From a virus, in the IMG/VR virus record IMGVR_UViG_3300036801_000234, positions 1 to 49,084 of that record: a DNA stretch of 49,084 nt; one strand, given 5' to 3'. Of this stretch, positions 8,601 through 15,561 are shown piece by piece; the stretch's first letter is position 1; every line of letters begins with the position of its first letter. The position numbers were made by a program, and so were the translations under genes. Under the pieces are notes generated by a model. The model was given only the letters and a program-made list of their open reading frames with translations, had not been told where the DNA came from and did no database searches.

Positions 8601-9961
8601 ACGGCCCCTTCCGCATGGCGGTGCTCTCCCAGCCGCGCTGGCTGACCGGCAACTTCCTCGAGCCGTGGGTCGTGCGCCTGCCGCTCTCGGGCTCGGGCGC
8701 GATCCTGCCCGGCGCCTACCTGGACGTGCGCGCCGCGCAGAAGCTGCTGAAGACGCTCGACGGCGGCGGCGAGCGCCAGAAACGAGCGGCCGAACAGATC
8801 CGCGACACGTTCCTCTCCGGGCGCTACGTCGGCGGCAAGGGCGCGTCGATCCGCCGCACCCACACTGACTTCCCGGGGGCTCTCGGCAAGAGCGTTGACT
8901 TCGCCCACGTGGTCCGCAACCTGCCGGTGCTCAAACAGCTCGGCACGATCCTGCTGGCCTACCCCAAGTCCTTCTTTGCCGTCAACCGCGTGCTGATCGA
9001 GAACCCGACGGCGATGATGGCGCTGGGCAAACAGTTCCGCGACGACATCCAGTCGTGGTCGGGCTCCTACTCCCACACGGTGCTGCTCGGGCAGAAGGCC
9101 GTCGCCGAGGCCGCCTCCGGGCTCGTCGACACCGCGACCCAGCACCGCTACGCCGAGCGCTATTGGGAACTGCTGGGCCAGTACGACGGCTTCAACCCCC
9201 AGCTCAAACGGATGATCCAGAGCTACACGCCGTTCCTGCCGTGGACGCTGGCTTCGATGCGCTTCGTCTACTGGACGCTCCCGGCGCATCACACCGTGGC
9301 GTTCACCGCGCTCGTCAAGGCCGGCCAGTCGGTCATGCCCGAATGGGAAGCCCAGCACACGGGCCTGCCGCCCGGCACGCTGCGCTACGCCCAGCTGGCC
9401 AAGGACGGCGGCGTGCGCGACCTGGCGCACTACACCCCGTTTGACATCTCGATCCAGGCCAGCGAGGTCGGCGAAAAGGGCGTGCCGCTGCGCCAGGCCG
9501 TCAGCCCCTTCATGGCGACGCTCGCGCCGCAGTTCAGCGGCCTGCGCTCAGCACTCGAAGGCAGGGACCCGTTCGGGCGCGAACTGCAGTACTCCGGCGG
9601 CAAGGAACCGAGCTTGGGCGAAGAAGCCATCGCCATCGGCGGCCCGCTCGCTGAGACGTTCCTGCCGGTGATCGCCCAGCTGCGCCGCCTGCGCGAGGGC
9701 GGCGGGACCGCCTACGCCAACAGCTCGATCTTCGCGCCGAAGGTCAAGCCGGGCACGAAGCATCAGAGCGCGCTGAACCGCACCCTGAACCCGTTCCGCG
9801 AGACCTACCTCAAAGGCAAGCGCCCGAGCGTCCCCACGGTCGCGCCGGCGCCGAGCCAGCAAGAAGCGCCCAGCGCCCTGCAGCAGCTGGAATCCGAAGC
9901 GGCCTCCTCAGAAGAGCAGCAGCCGAGCGCGCTGCAGCTGCTCGAAAGCGAAGGCCGCTGA
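5657..9961 (+). CDS. giant virion protein, probable ejection-complex core
   Basis: 1434 residues, the longest gene. Residues 1-120 are basic and Pro/Ala-rich. Residues 200-700 are mostly helical with long charged segments. Residues 985-1330 form a Trp- and Phe-rich region with membrane-seeking stretches (LSQPRWLTGNFLEPWVVRL; SYTPFLPWTLASMRFVYWTL). The size and the lipophilic C-terminal region resemble the largest ejection proteins of podoviruses (T7 gp16 is about 1.3 kb codons) or phage polyvalent proteins. The C-terminus carries two near-copies of SALQxLESE at about 1404-1432. No transglycosylase Glu motif is obvious. The gene ends one base into the next (TGATG). A tape measure is less likely because no tail-tube genes exist. 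Confidence 0.6.
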   Translation: MPASGRGANLDTSRRVGARRKPPPAPSPLQKVVAAAPPVNLRAPAVTPHSSEPFRPAQQQAQRKVVKAQKALPREPTPHIPRLPNPTPAQSHAALGIAQAAQKASGKPPQTYWREAANDPRLKDYIATITHYANAAQGHLAATAGRAQDPALANVSPAAMLQARREAVAIGRGFLAQTHVTASPQAPPKDIGLPLFGLADIRVPGTSHLASGISSALKTLAPGLASATPETKFVKGALGDVKAIGTFPFVGGYEAANAVGHAVTGDLQPAGKLLSGVASSLKHGAAGELLQGHLSGAARAFREHPVFTALEAEAGLGAAERVAAGVARAGATGAAEGSARAALRSSNVRPAIGLTGDAGHARQGVGVKQRTFSKIPHRRFAQQIADSRREPITDARGNPIQIKDRNQTVPVLKPSDRQASRYQKQRANYDSMRAVNANRTAREAAMHAGAEAATRPGRLPLALRRANVAGGGRHLRAGGQLTTVAELSDRLARLHADGTILSADPKGFVRELDKRIAVIRGALARHEALKAEGGSLYRTKDDLAAAQGELKTLQAARANKRVMAQIPQIVQRGQAYGRALNAADKPQVQLRLRPLEQVERSRLMTSALAHIPGVRHVTEEEHAKLEQQVKEAGGSRTEQILASGRHPGRTAAHERATLIKGKVELRQRQTNARVAGLERRLAAKKGAARRSQGGGPGRAVEPMRRADVKVIRDLQGKLDSARAEQKGLKTEHNKAKQALRENPLPPRESALRHPNGHFLSTRHIEDVIRQHNRDPATVGFLPHRIDVGRQGDYYQQFRPEARPNPKDEVKTGALYQRGSTSTSGQAVFDELAGKGTMAARTMSYDQLIQENGLLSPVVEKARNGEDLTNAEQRLLDKYGGYMTGKEGHELADRLQRDTGEAWIPVRAFAAALKKEDREAVQAAQSPAAAMETAQQGLLNSRFVDKTDTGAHNVVLMPAQQIQRLADHLQPAGELRKFAQLLNGPFRMAVLSQPRWLTGNFLEPWVVRLPLSGSGAILPGAYLDVRAAQKLLKTLDGGGERQKRAAEQIRDTFLSGRYVGGKGASIRRTHTDFPGALGKSVDFAHVVRNLPVLKQLGTILLAYPKSFFAVNRVLIENPTAMMALGKQFRDDIQSWSGSYSHTVLLGQKAVAEAASGLVDTATQHRYAERYWELLGQYDGFNPQLKRMIQSYTPFLPWTLASMRFVYWTLPAHHTVAFTALVKAGQSVMPEWEAQHTGLPPGTLRYAQLAKDGGVRDLAHYTPFDISIQASEVGEKGVPLRQAVSPFMATLAPQFSGLRSALEGRDPFGRELQYSGGKEPSLGEEAIAIGGPLAETFLPVIAQLRRLREGGGTAYANSSIFAPKVKPGTKHQSALNRTLNPFRETYLKGKRPSVPTVAPAPSQQEAPSALQQLESEAASSEEQQPSALQLLESEGR

Positions 9962-10155
9962 TGGCTCCTCCCAAAGGCTTCAAGCACTCCGCGGCCACTA
10001 GGGCGAAAATGAGCGCGTCGCGACGTGGCAAATCGCCGTCGCCCGAGACACGGGCGAAGATCAGTGCGTCGCTGATGGGACACCCGGTCGCAAATACGAC
10101 GCGCCTGAAGCTGCGTCGGCAGCGCGGTTTCCTGCGCTCTCGGGGGCACGTGTGA
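9961..10155 (+). CDS. free-standing NUMOD3-like DNA-binding mini-protein
   Basis: 64 residues. The body is two tandem copies of the NUMOD3 pattern known from GIY-YIG and HNH homing endonucleases: GFKHSAATRAKMSASRRGK, then SPETRAKISASLMGH. NUMOD3 modules bind DNA in the minor groove. Here there is no nuclease domain before or after, so the protein looks like an orphan binding module. It is wedged by 1-base and 4-base overlaps between the giant virion gene and the lysin. It could be the remnant of a homing endonuclease or a small DNA-binding protein in its own right. Confidence 0.75.
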   Translation: MAPPKGFKHSAATRAKMSASRRGKSPSPETRAKISASLMGHPVANTTRLKLRRQRGFLRSRGHV

Positions 10156-11387
10156 GCCTCCTCGGTCCCAAGCAGGCGCAGTTCGTCAGCACCCTCGCAG
10201 CCGAGACGGGGCTGAATCCGCGTGTGATCGGCTCCTGGGCCGTGGCGGAGCAGTCGGGCTCGGCCGCGCGGAACTACGAAGGCAAACGGTACTTCAACTT
10301 CCTCAACATCGCCCGCACCGACTCGGGCGACGCCGGCGGCGCGCATTCGGGCGTTTGGGCGGATCCGGTCACCGCCGCGAAGGCGACCGCCGAATGGCTC
10401 AAAGGCCAGGGCCGCATCGCCCACGAATACGGCAAGCCGGCGGGCGGCATCATGGCGATCCTGCGCACGGCCGGCGCGAGCCCCAACGCGCAGATCGCGG
10501 CGATCTCCAGCTCGGGTTGGGCCTCGAGCGGCTACAACGGCGGCTCGACGCTGCGCTCGCTCTACGGCCAGCTCGGCGGCGAGAAGCTGCCCCAGCCCGC
10601 AAGCGCCGCGGCGCACGCCTCCGCCGCCGGCGCGCTGGCCGGGGAAATCGCTCCGCACCTGCCCGAAACGGCCGGCCCCAACGCTGCGCAGAGCGCCGAC
10701 CTCGTCTCCGCGCTGCAGGCGGCGCTCGGTTCTGGCGCGTCTGCGCCCGCTGTGACGGCGCCTGCGCGACCGCAGAGCGCTGGAGGGGCGGAACAGGCTC
10801 CGGGCACTCCGCGCGTCCCACAGGCCCCTCAGCAGCCCGCTCAGAAGGATCCCACGGCGGTGCTGTCGCTGCTGAGCAAGCTGGCGTCGGAGGCGAGCCC
10901 GCTGCCGACCGCCCAGGAAGGCGAACCCGTGCACCACATGGCGGCCTACGAAGAAGCTGGCGGCGCCGATGGCCACTACGTCAACCCGCTCCCGGGCTTC
11001 ACCAAAGGCCGCACCGACCAGGGCGTCGACTACTCGGGCAAGCCCGGGATGCCGATCCGCGCGATCGGCGACGGCGTCGTGCTGCCCGGCCAGTCGAACT
11101 GGTACGAAGGCCAGCCCTACGTCCAGTATCGCCTGACCAGCGGGCCGCAGAAGGGCAAAGTGATCTTCGTCGCCGAGCAGATCGCGCCGCAGGTCAAGCC
11201 CGGCCAGCGCATCCGCGCCGGCCAGCGCATCGGCGTCTACGCGCCCAGCGGCACGGCGCTCGAGACGGGCTACGGCTCGGGCACGCCCGGGGTCCCGATC
11301 GACCCCTACAACGGGCGCCCCGACGGCACGGAAACCGGCGGAGGTAAGCGCGCCCGCAGTTTCCTCGAGCGCCTCGGCGCCCGCTGA
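10152..11387 (+). CDS. virion-associated lysin: lysozyme-like plus degenerate M23-like domain
   Basis: 411 residues, GTG start overlapping the upstream stop (GTGA). Residues 1-145 resemble phage lysozyme/glucosaminidase-fold domains (SWAVAEQSG with a candidate catalytic Glu, FNFLNIA, SGYNGGSTL). An Ala/Pro/Gln linker follows. Residues 275-385 follow the M23 peptidase fold (RTDQGVDYSGKPGMPIRAIG, then VKPGQRIRAGQRIGVY). The zinc ligands are not conserved: the HxGxD motif reads DQGVD (Asp289, Asp293) and the usual HLHF segment reads LETGYG. The M23 part is therefore probably a binding domain or catalytically inactive. It is likely a tail lysin for entry, although it lies beside the lysis genes. 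Confidence 0.7.
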   Translation: MSLLGPKQAQFVSTLAAETGLNPRVIGSWAVAEQSGSAARNYEGKRYFNFLNIARTDSGDAGGAHSGVWADPVTAAKATAEWLKGQGRIAHEYGKPAGGIMAILRTAGASPNAQIAAISSSGWASSGYNGGSTLRSLYGQLGGEKLPQPASAAAHASAAGALAGEIAPHLPETAGPNAAQSADLVSALQAALGSGASAPAVTAPARPQSAGGAEQAPGTPRVPQAPQQPAQKDPTAVLSLLSKLASEASPLPTAQEGEPVHHMAAYEEAGGADGHYVNPLPGFTKGRTDQGVDYSGKPGMPIRAIGDGVVLPGQSNWYEGQPYVQYRLTSGPQKGKVIFVAEQIAPQVKPGQRIRAGQRIGVYAPSGTALETGYGSGTPGVPIDPYNGRPDGTETGGGKRARSFLERLGAR

Positions 11388-11413
11388 CCGCTCTGTCTGC
11401 AACGCTCCGGCTC

Positions 11414-11710
11414 GTGGGCGACATCGGAACGCAGTGGCCTGACGGCCGTCTCAACGAACTCGCCGGCCGCGTCAGAGACGCCGCTTCCAAGGCCGAAATG
11501 GAGAACCTGCGCCGCGACCTGCGCGAGAAGATCGACAGCGTCAACGGCAACGTCAACGGCCTGCGCACGGAGGTCCGCAGCCTCGCTGGCGATCCGGTGG
11601 CCGAAGGGCGCCAGAAACGCACGGCGATCGTCGTCGCTGTGGTGGCCGCGCTGAGCGGGGTGGGCGCGACCTCGATGCTCTACTTCCTCGCCGGGGCGGC
11701 CATACATTGA
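11414..11710 (+). CDS. small membrane protein, coiled coil plus C-terminal TM (holin-like)
   Basis: 98 residues from a GTG at 11414. A helical coiled-coil region (EMENLRRDLREKIDSVNGNV) is followed by one hydrophobic segment at about 72-95 (AIVVAVVAALSGVGATSML). The layout is seen in phage haemolysin XhlA-like holins and other single-span lysis accessories. It precedes another membrane gene and the endolysin, so a lysis role is likely. The exact role (holin, antiholin or spanin partner) cannot be set from sequence alone. Confidence 0.6.
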   Translation: MGDIGTQWPDGRLNELAGRVRDAASKAEMENLRRDLREKIDSVNGNVNGLRTEVRSLAGDPVAEGRQKRTAIVVAVVAALSGVGATSMLYFLAGAAIH

Positions 11711-12141
11711 TCCGCGCGATCGGCACGAGCAACGGCCACCCGCCGGTCTACGGCCTGACCGTCCGCGGACTAGCCGTCCTCGCCGGCGCGCTGGGCGTGC
11801 TGCTCGCCGCGATCGTGCTGAGCGTCCTGGCCTTCCGCGCTACGGGGGAATCGACTCGCAACCGCATCGAGACGGCCTGTCGCGAATCCAACCGCCGCCA
11901 CGTCGAAGCGATCCCCGTCGTGATCGGCTTGGCGAAGGCCCCGCAGCCCGGCTCGAGCTCCGCTGAACGCGCTGCGACGGTCGAGGCCATCAAGGTGCTC
12001 GAAGCGCGACTCCTGCGCCGGCCGTCACCGAAGCTGAGCGCCGAGGGCAAGGTGGTCCTCGACCGCATCGAAGCCTTTGCGCAGGTTCTCGCCCCGGCCT
12101 ACAACTGCGCCGATCGCGTCGCACAACTGTCGAAGACCTGA
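11707..12141 (+). CDS. membrane protein in lysis cassette
   Basis: 144 residues. The start is a TTG that overlaps the upstream stop (TTGA). One strong transmembrane helix spans about residues 21-46 (GLAVLAGALGVLLAAIVLSV), followed by a charged helical domain with two Cys. The topology, N-in with a large outer domain, resembles an inner-membrane spanin or a lysis regulator. Gene order and tight coupling to the 11414 gene support co-expression. Confidence 0.55.
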   Translation: MIRAIGTSNGHPPVYGLTVRGLAVLAGALGVLLAAIVLSVLAFRATGESTRNRIETACRESNRRHVEAIPVVIGLAKAPQPGSSSAERAATVEAIKVLEARLLRRPSPKLSAEGKVVLDRIEAFAQVLAPAYNCADRVAQLSKT

Positions 12142-12143
12142 TC

Positions 12144-12165
12144 TGTCCGGCGCCGGCGGGACTAT
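12144..12165 (+). promoter_or_regulatory. candidate promoter of the CGTCCG-N10 class
   Basis: TGTCCG at 12144-12149, ten bases, then GACTAT at 12160-12165, then seven bases to the ATG at 12173. It fits the motif repeated elsewhere in this genome and would give a leaderless endolysin transcript. Confidence 0.5.
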
Positions 12166-12172
12166 GCCGCGC

Positions 12173-12850
12173 ATGTCCCGCGCCGCGCTCCTGGCAGTGA
12201 AAGTCCGCTGGCAGGCCAAACGCAACTTCCGCCTACGGCGTTGGCGCTACTGGCGCAGACGCCCCAAGCAGACCGCCAAGACGGTCGCGCTGCGGCGCAA
12301 GTGGTGGGGGCTCTACCAGGAGTCCGAGCGCGTGCTCAAGCGCGTCAACGCCTCCTACGCGGCCAAAGCGCCGGTGGACAAGCCGGGGCGCGCGATCGCC
12401 TTCGGCAAGCACTACATCGGCGTCCACGAGTCGCCGGCGGGCTCCAACCGCGGCCCGCTGATCGACCGCTGGCAGGCGCGCTTTGGCTTCCGCGGCGCCC
12501 CGTGGTGCGGGCTCTTCCTCGGCAACGAGCTCCTGGCCGGCGGCGTGCACGGCGTCACTTCGCGCATCGCGTCCGTCTCGGCGATCGAGGACGACGCGCG
12601 CGCGCACCGCGGCTGCTTCGTCGGCTGGACCCCGGGCTTCGGCCAGCACGCGCGCCGCGGCGACGGCGTTGTGCTCTTCGGGCGCGGCATCCACGTCGAG
12701 CTGATCGTGGAGGTGCTCAACGGCGCCTACGTCACGATCGGCGGCAACACGAGCGCGAGCAAAGCTGGCAATCAGAGCGCCGGCGGCTGCGTCGCCGAAC
12801 ACATCCGATCCGCGGGCGAGGTTCACGGCGTCGCCCACGTCCGCTACTAG
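12173..12850 (+). CDS. endolysin, CHAP/NlpC-like cysteine amidase
   Basis: 225 residues from the ATG at 12173, chosen because a promoter-like motif ends seven bases upstream; ATG 12164 is the alternative. The first 60 residues are very basic and rich in Arg and Trp (RRWRYWRRRP), perhaps binding wall polymers or membrane. The catalytic domain shows the Cys-His-Asn order of small CHAP-like amidases: Cys112 in GAPWCGLFLGN, His174 in GIHVELIVEV and Asn192 in IGGNTS. It would cut peptidoglycan peptide or amide bonds at the end of infection. A holin candidate follows 12 bases later behind a strong AGGAGG site. There is no signal peptide, so it needs a holin. Confidence 0.75.
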   Translation: MSRAALLAVKVRWQAKRNFRLRRWRYWRRRPKQTAKTVALRRKWWGLYQESERVLKRVNASYAAKAPVDKPGRAIAFGKHYIGVHESPAGSNRGPLIDRWQARFGFRGAPWCGLFLGNELLAGGVHGVTSRIASVSAIEDDARAHRGCFVGWTPGFGQHARRGDGVVLFGRGIHVELIVEVLNGAYVTIGGNTSASKAGNQSAGGCVAEHIRSAGEVHGVAHVRY

Positions 12851-12862
12851 GAGGTCTGCACC

Positions 12863-13180
12863 ATGGAGGCATCATCGACGGTCGGTCCCAGCAACGACGA
12901 GCTGCTCGCGCAGCAGGGCGTCGAGATCCCCGGTGCCGACGCGGCTGCGGAAGTCTCGCCCGACGCCCCGCCGCAGGTGCTCGCCACCCCGGACATCACG
13001 AAGGCGCAGATGATCGGCGCCGTCCCCGTGATCGCCAAGCTGCTCGCGGCCTTCCACGTCTACACCCTCAGTGCCGACCAGCAGGAAGCGCTGACGCTGG
13101 CCGTGGGCGGGGGCGTGGCGCTGTGGGCCGCTGACGCCGTGATCCGCTTCGGGCGCAGCGTCAACAAGCAGAAGGCATGA
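12863..13180 (+). CDS. holin candidate
   Basis: 105 residues with a strong ribosome site (AGGAGG, 12849-12854). The N-terminal 45 residues are acidic and Pro-rich. Two hydrophobic segments follow, about 50-70 (MIGAVPVIAKLLAAF) and 80-97 (LTLAVGGGVALWAADAVI), with a short basic tail. This two-helix layout and position directly after the endolysin fit an actinophage holin. It overlaps the next gene by 4 bases. Confidence 0.6.
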   Translation: MEASSTVGPSNDELLAQQGVEIPGADAAAEVSPDAPPQVLATPDITKAQMIGAVPVIAKLLAAFHVYTLSADQQEALTLAVGGGVALWAADAVIRFGRSVNKQKA

Positions 13181-13443
13181 CGGTCGACGGGATGACAACC
13201 ACGTCGAACACCGGCAGCCCGCTCGTCACCTACGCCCGCGCGGCCCGCAAGAAGAAGAAGCCGCGCAACTTCATCAAGGGCGCGATCAAGCACCCGGGCG
13301 CGCTGCACCGCGCGCTCGGGGTCCCCCAAGGGCAGACGATCCCGCCGGCGAAGGTCGCCGCTGCGGCCGCCAGCGACAACCCAGACCTGCGCCGCAAAGC
13401 GCAGTTCGCGCGCACGCTGGGCAAGCTGTCCAAGAAGAAATAG
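13177..13443 (+). CDS. small basic conserved phage protein
   Basis: 88 residues. The core (KKKKPRNFIKGAIKHPGAL ... NPDLRRKAQFARTLGKL) resembles a widespread family of small Lys/Arg-rich phage proteins with the FIKxAIKHPGAL signature. Its function is not established; DNA or virion association has been assumed from charge and location. It ends the lysis block and is followed by a hairpin. Confidence 0.65.
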   Translation: MTVDGMTTTSNTGSPLVTYARAARKKKKPRNFIKGAIKHPGALHRALGVPQGQTIPPAKVAAAAASDNPDLRRKAQFARTLGKLSKKK

Positions 13444-13448
13444 CCGGT

Positions 13449-13477
13449 AGTTGCGGCGTGAGCAGCGCCGCTCAACT
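13449..13477 (+). terminator. hairpin after lysis block
   Basis: AGTTGCGGCG pairs with CGCCG(CT)CAACT around a 7-base loop, starting 6 bases after the stop at 13443. There is no T-run, so it is a possible GC-rich intrinsic terminator or RNA-end stabiliser. Confidence 0.5.
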
Positions 13478-13493
13478 CCCCTGAGCGAAGTTC

Positions 13494-13515
13494 CGTCCGA
13501 CGAAGGTGTAGTCTC
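13494..13515 (+). promoter_or_regulatory. candidate promoter for the recombination block
   Basis: CGTCCG at 13494-13499 followed at nine or ten bases by TAGTCT/AGTCTC. It lies in the 144-base gap upstream of the long rightward block from 13588 and fits the recurring motif. The box at 13509-13514 is one base off the usual spacing. Confidence 0.35.
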
Positions 13516-13545
13516 GCCAACGTCGAATAGAGTCCGACCGGAACG

Positions 13546-13563
13546 CCGTAGGGCTTCCTACGG
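13546..13563 (+). other. perfect 7-bp hairpin in 5' leader
   Basis: CCGTAGG-GCTT-CCTACGG is a perfect stem-loop located 25 bases upstream of the ATG at 13588. If transcription begins at the motif at 13494-13515, it sits in the leader RNA and could affect stability or translation. Confidence 0.5.
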
Positions 13564-13587
13564 GAACTGAGTGAAAGGGGCAGCAGT

Positions 13588-13823
13588 ATGAGCGTTGAGT
13601 CCGTCGTGGACGAGGTCAAGGCCGCCTGGCGCGCAAGCGCGGCGAGCGCCAGGCGATCGACTGGCACTGGCACCCCGAGCAGGAGTCGCCAGACTTCGGA
13701 GCGCAGGGTCTGCAGCTCGACCTGCAGGATCTCGACGCGATCGCCCGGCGTCATCACAGCGACGGCTTCCGCGCCGGCCAGGCCGTCGGCTACAAGGACG
13801 GCAAGCAGCAGGGCGCTTGCTGA
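13588..13823 (+). CDS. small gene with apparent frameshift
   Basis: The ATG at 13588 has an upstream AAAGGGG. The first 15 codons look real (MSVESVVDEVKAAWR). The same frame then turns into Ser/Thr/Arg-rich sequence typical of a shadow. Convincing, balanced protein continues instead in the -1 frame (RKRGERQAIDWHWHPEQ, then GFRAGQAVGYKDGKQQGAC) up to the TGA at 13821-13823. That frame has no ATG or GTG start of its own. The likely product is about 78 residues across a frame change near 13630. No classical slippery heptamer is visible, so a single-base sequencing or assembly error, a true mutation or an unusual programmed shift are all possible. Confidence 0.5.
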
Positions 13824-13830
13824 AGGCGCG

Positions 13831-14061
13831 ATGGTGCGCCACGCCACCGACATGCAGACCCTCACCGCGGTGGCCGAGGTGCTACGCGAGCGCCTGGAGC
13901 GCATCCCCGACCGCCTGTCGGCGCCGGCGAACGGCGAGCGCGACCGCCGCTCCAAGAGCGCGCTGCGCGAGGAGGCGCTGCAGCTGGTCGACGAGATCCG
14001 GGCGTGCTTCGGCGTGCTGCTCGCCGCGGTCGTGCAGGGCGAGTTCGACCAGGCGTCCTGA
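13831..14061 (+). CDS. hypothetical helical protein
   Basis: 76 residues from the ATG at 13831. It is helical and charged (VAEVLRERLERIPDRL; REEALQLVDEIRACFGVLLA). The frame is open far upstream, but the region before 13831 is better explained by the frameshifted gene. It overlaps the next gene by one base (TGATG) at the head of the recombination block. No family is recognised. Confidence 0.6.
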   Translation: MVRHATDMQTLTAVAEVLRERLERIPDRLSAPANGERDRRSKSALREEALQLVDEIRACFGVLLAAVVQGEFDQAS

Positions 14062-14582
14062 TGCCCCAGATCACAATCGACTTCAGCGACCAGGAGCGCG
14101 ACGCGCTCACCTTCGACACCGTGCTCGACCGGATCGCCCTGATCGTGATGACGGAGTGGGACGTCCCTGCGAGCGTGGCCCTCGACGGCGACAGCGAGAA
14201 CCCCACGAAGATCGTGCTGGCGATCAACAGCAAGATCGAAAAGGTGATCCGCCAGGAAGCGGCGGACGCCGCCGAGGGTATTGCCCAGCGCATCCTCGAC
14301 AAAGGCGTCATCCAGGTCGACGAGTACGGCTACCGCAGGGGCAAGGAGATCCCCGTCGCCGAGATCATCGCCAACCAGGTCAAGGAAGAGCTGAGCACGC
14401 ATGGCGGCAACCGCCGCGGCGCCGGCGCGCTGCAGGAGCTGATCCGCACGGAAGTCTCGCGCGAGCTCAAAGGCGAGCTGAAGGAGACGCTGGACGAGGC
14501 CAAGCGCACCGTCATGGACGCGGTCGGCAGCACGGCGATCGCCGAGCTGCGTAAGGCCCTCGCCGACGGGGTGCAGTTCTGA
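14061..14582 (+). CDS. hypothetical protein next to ERF
   Basis: 173 residues from ATG 14061 (TGATG overlap). An earlier GTG at 14004 would sit inside the upstream gene. The protein is acidic and mostly helical, with a short beta start (PQITIDFSDQERDALTF) and a central RILDKGVIQVDEYGYRRGKE. Its coupling to the annealing protein suggests an accessory in recombination or replication, which is inference only. Confidence 0.7.
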   Translation: MPQITIDFSDQERDALTFDTVLDRIALIVMTEWDVPASVALDGDSENPTKIVLAINSKIEKVIRQEAADAAEGIAQRILDKGVIQVDEYGYRRGKEIPVAEIIANQVKEELSTHGGNRRGAGALQELIRTEVSRELKGELKETLDEAKRTVMDAVGSTAIAELRKALADGVQF

Positions 14583-15283
14583 TGGCCGAGCAGATCGCCA
14601 AGGACACGGTCGCCGAGATCGCCGGCGACGACGAGTGGGTGCCCCCCGAGTGGGTGCCCCCGGTGAACCTCGTCGAGGCCCTGCTGCGCATCCAGGAAGA
14701 GCTGCCCAAGGTCGAGCGCACGGGCGAAAACCCGGGCTTCAAGCGCGACGGAAAGCCCTCGAAGTACATGACGATCGACGCGGTGATGGAGGCCGCGCTG
14801 CCGGTGCTCAGCCGCAACGGCGTCGTCTGGATCGCCGCGCCAGGCTACGCCGAGCACGAGGGACGCCGCGAGGCGGTCCTGAACTACACCGTGACGCACG
14901 TGCTCAGCGGGGAGAAGATGCAGGGCCACATGCTGCTGCTGAGCGCCAGAGACGACCCGCAGGGCCAGGGAGCGGCGATCACCTACGCTCGCCGCCAGAC
15001 GTTCACCTCGCTCTTCAACATCACCGCCGACGAAGACGACGACGGCGAGCGCGCGGCCGGCGCCAAGCGAGCGGCCGACGAGCGCCAGCGCGAGGCCCGC
15101 GCCGGCGCGCGTGTGCTCTCTGCCGAGCAGCGCGAGTCGATGATGACCGCCGTGCGCGAGGCTGACCTCGACGTCGCTGAGACGCTCGAGCGCGCGGGCA
15201 TCGACCCTGACGGCGACGTCACCGCGGCGCAGTCGCGCCAGGTCCGGGCGATGATCGAGGCCACGAAGGAGGCGGCGTCGTGA
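14582..15283 (+). CDS. erf: ERF-family single-strand annealing protein
   Basis: 233 residues. The ERF superfamily core is clear: KYMTIDAVMEAALPVLSRNG at about 60-79 and the signature DDPQGQGAAITYARRQTF at 124-141, followed by FNITADEDDDG. These proteins form rings that anneal complementary single strands during phage recombination and circularisation. The N-terminus has a duplicated EWVPP encoded by a 15-bp tandem repeat (about 14633-14662). Together with the nuclease at 15921 it would form a phage recombination pair. Confidence 0.9.
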   Translation: MAEQIAKDTVAEIAGDDEWVPPEWVPPVNLVEALLRIQEELPKVERTGENPGFKRDGKPSKYMTIDAVMEAALPVLSRNGVVWIAAPGYAEHEGRREAVLNYTVTHVLSGEKMQGHMLLLSARDDPQGQGAAITYARRQTFTSLFNITADEDDDGERAAGAKRAADERQREARAGARVLSAEQRESMMTAVREADLDVAETLERAGIDPDGDVTAAQSRQVRAMIEATKEAAS

Positions 15284-15561
15284 TAACGATGGAGCAGGCC
15301 GAGGAGTCGGTCAACAGGCGCTTGGGAGGGCTCATCCCGGACGGCGAGTCCCACCAGATGCACGACGTGTCGGCGGCGGCGCTGACGTGCTCGGGCACGA
15401 ACATCCTGGGGGCGGAGCTCGTCGAGCGGCTCACCGCCGACACGCTCGAAACGCTCATGCGGACCGCGACGAGCGGGGACATGCAGGGCGCGGTCGCCGG
15501 CTCGCTCATACGGATCTTCTGGCTGGGCTATGCGTTCGGAGAGGCGGGCGATGATGCTTGA
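15280..15561 (+). CDS. hypothetical protein
   Basis: 93 residues, GTG start overlapping the upstream stop (GTGA); ATG 15289 is an alternative. The sequence is compact and acidic with HDVSAAALTCSGTNILGAEL and a hydrophobic C-terminal stretch (LIRIFWLGYAFGEA). No known family. Confidence 0.6.
   Translation: MITMEQAEESVNRRLGGLIPDGESHQMHDVSAAALTCSGTNILGAELVERLTADTLETLMRTATSGDMQGAVAGSLIRIFWLGYAFGEAGDDA

Noticed and set aside
6203-9430. 1075-codon open frame on the minus strand
   Set aside because: Exact antisense of the giant virion gene. Ala/Arg/Val/Gly-rich with no motifs; a shadow caused by high third-position GC.
12077-12172. N-terminal extension of the endolysin from TTG 12077
   Set aside because: It would overlap the upstream gene by 65 bases and cross a promoter-like motif that points to ATG 12173.
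13588-14061. 157-residue plus-strand protein read in one frame
   Set aside because: Its central part is Ser/Thr/Arg-rich shadow sequence. Two genes, the first frameshifted, explain the coding signal better.
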